Shown in pieces: positions 19,959 to 26,957 of a DNA stretch of 64,000 bases. The position numbers and the translations under genes are program-made. The first letter of the stretch is position 1; each line of letters starts with the position of its first letter. The notes beneath the pieces are model-generated. The model searched no databases, was not told the DNA's origin, and saw nothing but the letters and a program-made list of their open reading frames with translations. Location of the stretch: positions 35,043 through 99,042 of the forward strand of contig SUYR01000007.1 in the NCBI GenBank assembly GCA_015060335.1, written 5' to 3'. Source of the DNA: Bacteroidales bacterium. Its GTDB lineage: Bacteria > Bacteroidota > Bacteroidia > Bacteroidales > UBA932.

Positions 19959-19990
19959 ATATGCCTGCTCCCCATATGTCGCAGGCATAT
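19959..19990. repeat. Palindromic element, copy 1 (10-bp stem, 12-nt loop)
   Basis: The stem ATATGCCTGC / GCAGGCATAT is perfect and encloses the loop TCCCCATATGTC. A second copy lies at 48140-48171 with the same length, the same TCCCCA loop start and a compensatory change at the outer pair. It sits between truB and the MATE gene and could terminate or process the truB transcript, but lacks a T run. Confidence 0.7.
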
Positions 19991-20008
19991 ATTTTAATCT
20001 GCTGTCTG

Positions 20009-20860
20009 TCAGGCTGTTAGAATTTCGATGACTTTGCCGACAGTCAGTGCGTCTTCAACCCTGAACTCTCCGCTTCTGCTGCGTTTGAGCGAGTCGAGGT
20101 GTGCTCCGGTTCCGAGCGCCTCGCCCAGGTCACGTGCGAAGGCGCGTACATATGTTCCCTTGCTGCATGCCATTCTGATCACTGCACGTGGCAGTCCGAG
20201 TGCGGAGTTGTCTGTTACATTTATTCTGCTTGAGGCAGATGTTTCATTGCCCTCACCAACAGCTGCTTTGACAGAGGATTCTGTATCGAATTGCAGCATT
20301 TCGAGCTCTGTGATAGAGATCCTGGCAGTCCTTATCAGTTCCTGTGCAGCCTCGTCAAGCGTCTTGCCTTCCTTGTGAAGTTTCCTGGCGAGTTCGTATG
20401 CACGCACTCCATCCACTGATTTTGCAGAGAACAGAGGCGCAATCTGGTCCTGCTCTCCAATAAACCCGGGCAGGGCATCAGCTACAGAGTCAGCAGTGAT
20501 ATGTTCGTGTGGAAACAGCCTGTCGATTTCTTTCTCGAGGTCGTATGACGGAGTCGTGGCACCGAATGTCACGCCGGCAATGTATTCCTTGTCATGGGAC
20601 TGCAATGTCTCAGCGAGTTTGGTGGCTTTGCCTATGCATACAAGCAGCACTCCTGTAGCAAGCGGGTCAAGGGTGCCGGCATGTCCTACCTTGAGATTCT
20701 TCTTGCCGAAATGACGTATAGCGGCATACTTGACCTTTCTGATCACGTCTGCCGATGTCCATCTGTATGGTTTGTCAATGGGGATAATGATCCCTTCCGG
20801 GTAGTCCTCTATATTTCTGCTGAGAGATGCACTGCCCGGTCCGAGTACTAATGCGTCCAC
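20009..20860 (-). CDS. truB: tRNA pseudouridine-55 synthase
   Basis: A 283-residue TruB with the catalytic motif GHAGTLDPLATG (Asp65) and the CSKGTYVRAFARDLG block. It isomerises U55 to pseudouridine in the T-loop of tRNA. It is longer than most Bacteroidales homologues because of a polar, low-complexity insertion at about residues 191-224 (ESSVKAAVGEGNETSASS region) between two core strands. Its start is two bases from the rpiB stop, so the genes are co-transcribed. Confidence 0.93.
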   Translation of the reverse strand: MDALVLGPGSASLSRNIEDYPEGIIIPIDKPYRWTSADVIRKVKYAAIRHFGKKNLKVGHAGTLDPLATGVLLVCIGKATKLAETLQSHDKEYIAGVTFGATTPSYDLEKEIDRLFPHEHITADSVADALPGFIGEQDQIAPLFSAKSVDGVRAYELARKLHKEGKTLDEAAQELIRTARISITELEMLQFDTESSVKAAVGEGNETSASSRINVTDNSALGLPRAVIRMACSKGTYVRAFARDLGEALGTGAHLDSLKRSRSGEFRVEDALTVGKVIEILTA

Positions 20861-20862
20861 TC

Positions 20863-21294
20863 TTACTTATAAGGTATCTTGTCGATTCTTTTCTGATGAC
20901 GTCCGCCTTCGAATTCTTCAGAAAGCCATGCGTCTGTTATTTCAATGACACTCTCGAATGGAATGAAGCGTGCTGGCATAACAAGAATATTTGCATTGTT
21001 GTGCTGCTTGATGAGCTTTCCGATTTCGACAGACCAGCAGAGTCCTGCGCGGATACCCTGATGCTTGTTGAGCGCCATCTGCATTCCGTTGCCAGTGCCG
21101 CAGAATGCGATTCCCAGATCGACTTCTCCGTTCTCTACAGCAAGTGCAAGAGGGTGCGCTGCATCCGGATAGTCCATGCTGTCCGTAGTATCTGTGCCGA
21201 AGTTCACCATCTGGTAGCCTTTGCCGGTGAGATATTCTACCAGTCGGTTCTTGTATTCCACGCCTGCGTGGTCGTTGCATATTCCTATCTTCAT
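20863..21294 (-). CDS. rpiB: ribose-5-phosphate isomerase B
   Basis: A 143-residue RpiB/LacAB-fold enzyme with the nucleotide-like opening GICNDHAG, an FGTDTTDSMDYPD loop and the anion-hole CGTGNGM with the catalytic cysteine. It interconverts ribose 5-phosphate and ribulose 5-phosphate in the pentose phosphate pathway. A TATCTTTG candidate -7 box lies upstream on the minus strand at 21317-21324. It leads the rpiB-truB pair. Confidence 0.94.
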   Translation of the reverse strand: MKIGICNDHAGVEYKNRLVEYLTGKGYQMVNFGTDTTDSMDYPDAAHPLALAVENGEVDLGIAFCGTGNGMQMALNKHQGIRAGLCWSVEIGKLIKQHNNANILVMPARFIPFESVIEITDAWLSEEFEGGRHQKRIDKIPYK

Positions 21295-21331
21295 GAGAGT
21301 TTTGATTTTTGCAGCACAAAGATACTTTCAT

Positions 21332-21370
21332 AAAACCATAAGAAAAAGCAAAAACCATAAGAAATAGCAA
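21332..21370. repeat. Two-copy 18-bp direct repeat upstream of rpiB
   Basis: The 18-bp unit AAACCATAAGAAAAAGCA occurs twice with a period of 19 and one mismatch, in the A-rich region between rpiB and the divergent small membrane protein gene. It could be an operator or chance low complexity. Confidence 0.5.
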
Positions 21371-21477
21371 AAAGTTTCGTTGTTTTTCAAAAAGACAACT
21401 GATTATTTGTTTGCTGAGGATACTTTTGCAGAAATGAAGAGAGTTTTGCGAACTCTGAAAATTAAATTAATTTTGCG

Positions 21478-21684
21478 ATGAAAACAGACAGGAAAGGGAA
21501 GATTGACGTGAAGGAAAAGTTCGGAGATTATCTGATGGATATTTCCAAGTATGTTTTTACGGCAGTGATGTTGACTACTTTGTTCAATGATCTCATTACT
21601 AGTATCTGGATGAAGTGTCTGGTGGGGATTCTTTTTGTATTGGTAGTTACTTTGTTGACAATATTTTATTTCTATAAGCGATGA
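21478..21684 (+). CDS. small two-helix membrane protein (DUF6722-like)
   Basis: A 68-residue protein with a charged N-terminus, a first hydrophobic segment (about 23-40, YVFTAVMLTTLFNDLITS) and a second (about 45-66, CLVGILFVLVVTLLTIFYFY). It resembles the small Bacteroidales family I know as DUF6722, but this is from memory of its pattern rather than a search. Its stop overlaps the next ATG by four bases (ATGA), so it is translationally coupled to the 38-residue protein and then to glycerate kinase. Confidence 0.65.
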   Translation: MKTDRKGKIDVKEKFGDYLMDISKYVFTAVMLTTLFNDLITSIWMKCLVGILFVLVVTLLTIFYFYKR

Positions 21685-21797
21685 ATATAGGACCGTCGGT
21701 TTATCTTTTTGGCACAATGATTATATTGTGTATTCTGGCTATGATCTTCTTCAGCACCAAACGTGGTAAAAAATGGCTCGACAGTCTCAATGACTAG
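21681..21797 (+). CDS. 38-residue single-helix membrane microprotein
   Basis: Starts in the ATGA overlap of the preceding gene and reads MNIGPSVYLFGTMIILCILA, then MIFFSTKRGKKWLDSLND. It has one transmembrane helix (about 7-25) followed by a positively charged, probably cytoplasmic tail. Its stop lies inside the start of glycerate kinase (8-bp overlap). The tight coupling on both sides and the good helix support a real gene. It may be a subunit with the two-helix protein upstream. I do not know the function. Confidence 0.65.
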   Translation: MNIGPSVYLFGTMIILCILAMIFFSTKRGKKWLDSLND

Positions 21798-22881
21798 GAT
21801 TATCATAGCATCAGACTCCTTCAAGGGGACTATGACTTCTGCCCAGGTGGCAGATAGTATTGAGGCCGGTATCCTCTCTGTATGTCCGCATTGTCAGGTG
21901 GTCAAAGTTAGTGTAGCCGACGGCGGAGAAGGAACTCTGGCAGCTGTCTGTGCCGTCAGGAACTTCCGAAATGTAACGATATCGGTGTCAGATCCGCTGT
22001 GCAGAAGGATCTCGGCCTCGTATGCCGTTCTTGATGATGGAACTGCTGTGATTGAAATGTCTCAGGCAAGCGGTCTGACCTTGCTCGGGGAGTCGGAGCG
22101 CAATCCTCTTGATACATCTACATATGGGACAGGCGAACTCATTGCCCACGCCCTCTCTTGCGGCTGCAGGAAGTTTCTGATAGGTATAGGCGGAAGTGCA
22201 ACCAACGATGCCGGTATGGGAATGCTGTCAGCTCTCGGTTATAAGTTTCTGGATGCTGAAGGAAATCTGTTGCCCGTTTCCGGTGGATCATTGGCAGATA
22301 TCGCCCGAATAGATAGTTCTTCTGCATATCCCGCCTTGAAAGACTCGGAATTTATCGTAGCCTGTGATGTGGATTCTCCGCTGTCCGGTCCTCAGGGTGC
22401 GGCCTGCGTATTCGGCCCTCAGAAAGGAGCTGACGCAGATATGGTGAGGACTCTGGATGAGGGGCTCCGCCATTTCGCTTCAGTTGCTGGCAATGACGGT
22501 CAGTTCCCCGGTGCAGGAGCGGCAGGCGGACTTGGATATGCATTGAAAGTGTTCCTGAATGCAGACCTGGTACGTGGCATAGACCTGATACTTGATGCCG
22601 TCGGTTTTGACGACATTATCTCAGGAGCCGACCTGGTAATCACAGGAGAAGGCCGTTATGACAGCCAGACTTCTTCAGGTAAGGTCGTTCATGGCATCAC
22701 CTCCCGCGCATCTGCCCGGAATGTTCCGGTACTTGTTGTCGCCGGCACTGTCGATCCGTCATGCGTTTCACCCGAAATAATCCAGGCCGCACCTTCCGAC
22801 GGACACATGGCAACGGCAGAGGATATCCGGCGGGCTGTCTCTTATGCGATTTCCTCCAGGTACTCAATGATATTGCGATAG
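21790..22881 (+). CDS. glxK: glycerate kinase (GlxK/GarK type)
   Basis: A 363-residue enzyme of the bacterial glycerate kinase family I, with the opening IIIASDSFKGTMTS, a GIGGSATNDAGMGML glycine loop and GEGRYDSQTSSGK near the C-terminus. It phosphorylates D-glycerate, usually giving 2-phosphoglycerate. I choose the ATG at 21790 (MTRIIIASDSFKG) over the in-frame ATG at 21763 because the family begins there and because it produces the coupled overlap with the small membrane gene. The 3' end overlaps the convergent fusion gene by 40 bp. Confidence 0.9.
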   Translation: MTRIIIASDSFKGTMTSAQVADSIEAGILSVCPHCQVVKVSVADGGEGTLAAVCAVRNFRNVTISVSDPLCRRISASYAVLDDGTAVIEMSQASGLTLLGESERNPLDTSTYGTGELIAHALSCGCRKFLIGIGGSATNDAGMGMLSALGYKFLDAEGNLLPVSGGSLADIARIDSSSAYPALKDSEFIVACDVDSPLSGPQGAACVFGPQKGADADMVRTLDEGLRHFASVAGNDGQFPGAGAAGGLGYALKVFLNADLVRGIDLILDAVGFDDIISGADLVITGEGRYDSQTSSGKVVHGITSRASARNVPVLVVAGTVDPSCVSPEIIQAAPSDGHMATAEDIRRAVSYAISSRYSMILR

Positions 22882-23897
22882 GCGTATTCCACACTCCTTT
22901 CTCTGATTTCTTTTCTTGACTTGGAGTCGAAATGTTGTGTTGACGAATATGTCTTACCTTTGATATAAAACCCGAAACATACTGTACCAACAGGTTTATC
23001 CGTAGTTCCACCACCAGGACCGGCAATCCCCGAAATGCCGACTCCTATTTCTGCATTTCCCAATTTTGCTGCACCTATAGACATGGCTTTTGCAACTTCC
23101 TCACTTACCGCTCCATGTTGGATAAGTGATTCTTCACTCACTCCGAGATGACAGGATTTCGATTCATTTGAATATGTGACAATAGAAGTGTTCAAAACAC
23201 GTGATGCGTTGGGAATATCTACAATGCCAGCTGTTGCAAGACCTCCTGTACAGGACTCGGCAAATGCTATGTGGAGTCCTTTTGATATCAGCAGATTGAC
23301 CAATATTTCAGCGTTGTCAGCCTTCTTTCGTGTAGTTATGTCGGATGTGCGCTGAATGAGTTTTTCAAGGTCTTCTGGTGTCTCTAAGAAGTCCTGTGCT
23401 ATGTTGTTCTTTCCTATCAGGCTTTCGAGACTCTTTATTCCTGCCTGGTGGGCATCGTATCCGGAAGAAGCACCGCTGTAGCTGCTTAAAAGTATCGGTC
23501 GTATTCCTGCCTCAAACAGATCTGTGGCCGTCATGAGTACGCAACATTCTGTGTCAAAACCGCATACAAATACTTCATCAGGAAGGCGTCCTCCGTTCTC
23601 TTTAGTCAGAATATTCAAAAGTTCTTCTGAAACGGCGGAATATTTCCCTTTTTCAATAAAATAATCAGATTTTGACAAGGCTTCGCCTATTACCTCCTGT
23701 TCTGTGCTATCGAACAATTTATTCCAGCCCATCAGTCTGACCAAGGGGCTTCCATGATAATTCTTATAGATTGATGTTATGACGCAGTCAAAAAGGTTCT
23801 GCTTCAGAAGATCGTCAATCCTCTTGACGATATGGTCGTTTATGCCATTGACTATAAATCCTTTCTGGATGTCAATTATTATGAGGAATCGTTTCAT
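22842..23897 (-). CDS. fusion: isochorismatase/nicotinamidase-like hydrolase + CinA/PncC domain
   Basis: A 351-residue two-domain protein. Residues 1-185 form an isochorismatase-like cysteine hydrolase with candidate triad Asp9 (IDIQKGF), a Lys in EKGKYSAV (83-85) and Cys118/119 (GFDTECCV). Residues 195-350 are a CinA C-terminal domain with FAESCTGGLATAG, VTYSNESK, GAVSEEVAKAM and the IAGPGGGT loop. The first family includes nicotinamidase (nicotinamide to nicotinate), the second NMN deamidase PncC (NMN to NaMN), both NAD-salvage deamidations. The joint function is inferred, and the N-terminal substrate could be another amide or isochorismate-like compound. It lies three bases after the membrane-anchored gene in one operon. 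Confidence 0.85.
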   Translation of the reverse strand: MKRFLIIIDIQKGFIVNGINDHIVKRIDDLLKQNLFDCVITSIYKNYHGSPLVRLMGWNKLFDSTEQEVIGEALSKSDYFIEKGKYSAVSEELLNILTKENGGRLPDEVFVCGFDTECCVLMTATDLFEAGIRPILLSSYSGASSGYDAHQAGIKSLESLIGKNNIAQDFLETPEDLEKLIQRTSDITTRKKADNAEILVNLLISKGLHIAFAESCTGGLATAGIVDIPNASRVLNTSIVTYSNESKSCHLGVSEESLIQHGAVSEEVAKAMSIGAAKLGNAEIGVGISGIAGPGGGTTDKPVGTVCFGFYIKGKTYSSTQHFDSKSRKEIRERSVEYAYRNIIEYLEEIA

Positions 23898-23900
23898 GCC

Positions 23901-25196
23901 TTATTTGTGTCCTTTTATTATAAAATATGTGCAGATTGCTGCGACTGCGGTCATGATTGCAATAGAAATGAAGTCTGCACGTTCTATGCCGTTACTCACT
24001 ACTTCCCTGATTACTCCGTAAACTTCAATTAGCGCTACGATAAATAGTGAGATATCTGCTATAAGTGCGTATTTTGATTTGTCGGTTTCGTTCTTCATCT
24101 GCTCGATTTTAAGTTTGTTGGTGAGCAGACCATGCATCCTATGGTAAATGGTGTTTATATCGGAAGTCTTTATGAGTGATTGTCTGAGGACGTGCTGGCA
24201 TTGTTCCATATTTGAGCCAATGTCATTGTTCAGTTTGACTTTTGCGAATTCTGCACGATTCAAGATATCCTGCATTTCAATTATCGATAACTTTTGTTTT
24301 ACGATATGGTCGCAGCAAACATCAAACAGAAACCAATTGGCCTGAAGATAAATTTCAAAATCAAGAAACCATTTGAGACACAAATCATTGGCGGCAATAT
24401 CGCCGATGACTACAACCCCAGACCAGTTGTCGGCAATGACGAGGGTTTCACTCATCTCTATCATTCTCAGATCATTGATGTTGTCGTTATCAATACGTTT
24501 CTTGATAAGTTCTCTTTGATCTGGATTAAGAATGTTGTTGAATGCGGATGTATCCAACAGGGCCCTGACATTTCGTTTATTTACAATGCCAATATTGTTG
24601 GACTCAAGTTTAGGAATATCGATTACTGTTATGCATAGAGTGTATGATATTCCGTGATTGCCATATAGCTTGGATGATGTGAAAGGATAATCCTTCTCTG
24701 GAATACAGCTCCACAATAATTCAAGAAAACTATATACCTCCTTCTTCCTCTCTGTCACTTCTGGATTATAGCAATAGTCGTTTTCATATACGACTCTCTC
24801 GTGGAACGCCGAAATTGAATAATACTCTTCCTCCTCAATAGGTATCGTACGGCCTCTTTCATAAAATATGACGATTCCGCTTGCCATTACATAGCAGAAA
24901 AGGTTGTCGGATATTATGATCTTAGAAAGACAATCTGTAACATCAGGGAAGTTATCATCAAATCTGATATCAGGGTGTGCTGCGGTCTTTTCGCGTACCT
25001 TGTTTATGAAATGTCTGATGCGCTGGATTGTGTCGTAGTCTGTTCCATTGTATCTGGTCCGGTCTATAGTGTATTCAGGGGCATTGACCATTCTATATAA
25101 TTCACTGTTTGCCTCTAACGTCGTATTGGTTGCATCAATGAATTCTATTCCCAGATTGGCAGGAGTTATATGCCAAAGTGAAATCGACTTTATCAT
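23901..25196 (-). CDS. unrecognised protein with C-terminal membrane hairpin
   Basis: A protein of about 431 residues that I cannot assign to a family. About 375 residues are soluble and rich in charged residues, with a helical, coiled-coil-prone stretch at 320-380 (MEQCQHVLRQSL, LTNKLKIEQMKNE). The C-terminus has two membrane helices (about 382-400 and 408-428). The N-terminal half has beta-rich segments and a repeated acidic stretch (IEEEEYY). The reading frame has a TTG two codons upstream; I use the ATG. It sits between a flavodoxin-fold oxidoreductase and the hydrolase-CinA fusion with tight spacing on both sides, so it probably acts with them at the inner membrane. Confidence 0.7.
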   Translation of the reverse strand: MIKSISLWHITPANLGIEFIDATNTTLEANSELYRMVNAPEYTIDRTRYNGTDYDTIQRIRHFINKVREKTAAHPDIRFDDNFPDVTDCLSKIIISDNLFCYVMASGIVIFYERGRTIPIEEEEYYSISAFHERVVYENDYCYNPEVTERKKEVYSFLELLWSCIPEKDYPFTSSKLYGNHGISYTLCITVIDIPKLESNNIGIVNKRNVRALLDTSAFNNILNPDQRELIKKRIDNDNINDLRMIEMSETLVIADNWSGVVVIGDIAANDLCLKWFLDFEIYLQANWFLFDVCCDHIVKQKLSIIEMQDILNRAEFAKVKLNNDIGSNMEQCQHVLRQSLIKTSDINTIYHRMHGLLTNKLKIEQMKNETDKSKYALIADISLFIVALIEVYGVIREVVSNGIERADFISIAIMTAVAAICTYFIIKGHK

Positions 25197-25203
25197 AGTC
25201 AAA

Positions 25204-25785
25204 TTAAAAATTATTACAGATTCTCAGCCCTGTTTCAATAGCACTCTCTATACGCTCTTTGACAGTAATCTCATCATAGATATCCATGCCGGTTGCTGCG
25301 ACTGTTATGATTTCTGGTATGCCCCATAGCCATCCGATAGCTTTCAGATAGGATGAACCTTGATCCAACTCGGAATCGGTAGGGATATCCATGCCGCGTG
25401 TAGTAATGTAAAGTAATTTATCAGCTTTGCATTTACCGACGGTGCTGCCGTCCTCTAAGTTTTTGAAAGTGATGCCTTCTATGGAGATATGTTCTATGAA
25501 TGTTTTTAGTATAGAGGGAAAACTCATGTCCCAGAAAGGAGCAGCAATCACTATTCTGTCTGCATTTGAAACTCTGTTCGCAAGGATCATATCTTGCTCG
25601 GGAATTTCTTTCGTGTGACGTGCCCTGTATTGGTTGGCCGTAACGCAATATAAGTCGGATACTGTGAGGTCAATGGTGTGGATGTTATATTTCTGAGATA
25701 GCAGGGTCAGTAGTCGTCTGGCAATTTGGTATGTACGTGACTGCTCTTGTCTAATACATGCGTTAATGAATACCAAGTTATTCAT
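25204..25785 (-). CDS. flavodoxin-fold NAD(P)H oxidoreductase (AzoR/NQO-like)
   Basis: A 193-residue protein of the Flavodoxin_2 superfamily: N-terminal strand and loop LVFINACIRQEQSRT binding FMN phosphate, the APFWDMSFPSILKTFIEHI segment typical of azoreductase-like enzymes, and a TTRGMDIP loop later. Members reduce quinones, azo compounds or flavins by two electrons from NAD(P)H. It is the first gene of the three-gene cassette and has its own promoter. The link to NAD chemistry in the fusion gene is suggestive only. Confidence 0.84.
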   Translation of the reverse strand: MNNLVFINACIRQEQSRTYQIARRLLTLLSQKYNIHTIDLTVSDLYCVTANQYRARHTKEIPEQDMILANRVSNADRIVIAAPFWDMSFPSILKTFIEHISIEGITFKNLEDGSTVGKCKADKLLYITTRGMDIPTDSELDQGSSYLKAIGWLWGIPEIITVAATGMDIYDEITVKERIESAIETGLRICNNF

Positions 25786-25819
25786 ATGGTGTGTCTATTT
25801 ATATGGTATCTTGTGTTTA

Positions 25820-25850
25820 CAAAGGTATCATTTTTAGAGAATACTTCCAA
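25820..25850 (-). promoter_or_regulatory. Promoter of the oxidoreductase cassette
   Basis: On the minus strand TTG is followed after 20 nt by TACCTTTG (25820-25827 on the forward strand). It fits the Bacteroidota pattern and lies 35 nt upstream of the ATG. It is divergent from the his promoter. Confidence 0.6.
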
Positions 25851-25919
25851 AATGGACTCAAATTATATTGCAGAGAGTGGAATATCATTTGTATTTACCA
25901 TAAAAAAGAAGGTAAACTA

Positions 25920-25949
25920 TTGCGTAATAAGTTACTTTGACTAAATTTG
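25920..25949 (+). promoter_or_regulatory. Histidine operon promoter
   Basis: TTG (25920-25922), 19 nt, TAAATTTG (25942-25949). Transcription would begin near 25956, eight bases before the leader-peptide ATG, the arrangement expected for an attenuator-controlled operon. Confidence 0.72.
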
Positions 25950-25963
25950 TAATCTCAAACCGA

Positions 25964-26023
25964 ATGACTATGTTTATTTTACATCATCACCACTCTCATG
26001 CTGTCGATTCAATCGAGGGTTAG
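25964..26023 (+). CDS. hisL: his operon leader peptide (attenuator)
   Basis: A 19-codon reading frame, MTMFILHHHHSHAVDSIEG, with five histidine codons within six (CAT CAT CAC CAC TCT CAT). It lies right after the his promoter and before a terminator and hisG. In known attenuated his operons, scarcity of charged His-tRNA stalls the ribosome on such a run and prevents terminator formation. The last codons overlap a segment that can pair with the terminator (see findings). The sequence evidence is strong. Assignment as hisL is by position and content, not homology. Confidence 0.88.
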   Translation: MTMFILHHHHSHAVDSIEG

Positions 26024-26049
26024 AGCGGTGTGTATGTATGTTTTATATG

Positions 26050-26079
26050 ACCTGCTTTCCTCGGAGGCAGGTTTTTTTA
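26050..26079 (+). terminator. Attenuator terminator upstream of hisG
   Basis: A stem ACCTGC / GCAGGT, extendable inside through TCC/GGA, followed by seven T. It stands between the leader peptide and hisG, with no gene of its own to terminate, as expected for an attenuator. Confidence 0.85.
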
Positions 26080-26105
26080 TTTGAATGGATATGGAAGAAA
26101 ATGTA

Positions 26106-26957
26106 ATGTTGAGGATTGCTGTTCAGACAAAAGGACGTCTGAATGAGCAGAGTATGGATCTTTTGAAGGAGGCAGGTGTGACAGTAAGTCAGGAAAAGAG
26201 GAAGTTCCTGATGCGTGCTGCCGACTTTCCGGCTGAAATCATATTTCTTCGTGATGATGATATCCCTCAGACCGTTGCTATAGGTGCGGCTGATGTAGGA
26301 ATAGTAGGATATAATGAAGTTGCGGAAAAGGGGCTTGATGTAGAAATTCTTCAGAAACTTGGTTTCGGGGGATGTCGCCTTTCATTGGCTATTCCAAAGA
26401 CGGAAAATTATACCGGACTGGAGTATTTCAATGGAAAGAGGGTCGCTACATCATATCCTGAAATTCTCAGCAGATATTTTGCAGAGAACGGCATTGAAGC
26501 TGAGATCCATACGATTACAGGTTCTGTGGAGATTGCGCCTACTGCCGGTCTTGCAGATGCCATATTCGATATCGTATCATCCGGCGGAACCCTCGTTTCA
26601 AACGGTCTTGTGGAGGTTGAGAAGGTGGTATTCTCAGAGGCAGTCCTCATCGGAAATCCGCAGCTTTCGGCTCAGAAGATGGAGCTTGCAAAGAAACTGA
26701 TGTCACGTTTCGAGGCAGTCAGAAATGGAATTGGCAAGAAGTACCTGCTACTGAATATTCCTGCCGAGGCGCTCGACAAGGCAATCGATATGCTTCCTGC
26801 AATGCGCAGCCCGACAGTCATTCCTCTGGCAAACAGTCAGTGGTGTTCTCTCCAGACAGTTGTGGATGAGGAAAATATCTGGAATATAATAGAGAATCTC
26901 AAGACAATAGGTGCAGAAGGAATTCTCGTGCTTTCACTCGATAAGATAGTTTTATAA
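26106..26957 (+). CDS. hisG: ATP phosphoribosyltransferase, long form
   Basis: About 283 residues. The catalytic two-lobed domain has the PRPP-binding segment DAIFDIVSSGGTLVSNGL, followed by the C-terminal ACT-like regulatory domain of long-form HisG (RSPTVIPLANSQWCSLQTVV), which carries histidine feedback inhibition. It catalyses the first step, ATP plus PRPP to PR-ATP. No HisZ is needed with the long form. I favour ATG 26106 (MLRIAVQTKGR), with GGAAGA nearby upstream, over ATG 26085, which starts five bases after the attenuator. The stop overlaps the hisD ATG by one base. Confidence 0.95.
   Translation: MLRIAVQTKGRLNEQSMDLLKEAGVTVSQEKRKFLMRAADFPAEIIFLRDDDIPQTVAIGAADVGIVGYNEVAEKGLDVEILQKLGFGGCRLSLAIPKTENYTGLEYFNGKRVATSYPEILSRYFAENGIEAEIHTITGSVEIAPTAGLADAIFDIVSSGGTLVSNGLVEVEKVVFSEAVLIGNPQLSAQKMELAKKLMSRFEAVRNGIGKKYLLLNIPAEALDKAIDMLPAMRSPTVIPLANSQWCSLQTVVDEENIWNIIENLKTIGAEGILVLSLDKIVL

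Noticed and set aside
25964..26023. His codon run taken as a cloning-tag artefact
   Set aside because: It sits in native context between a promoter, a T-tailed terminator and hisG, and mixes CAT and CAC codons within a leader-size frame.
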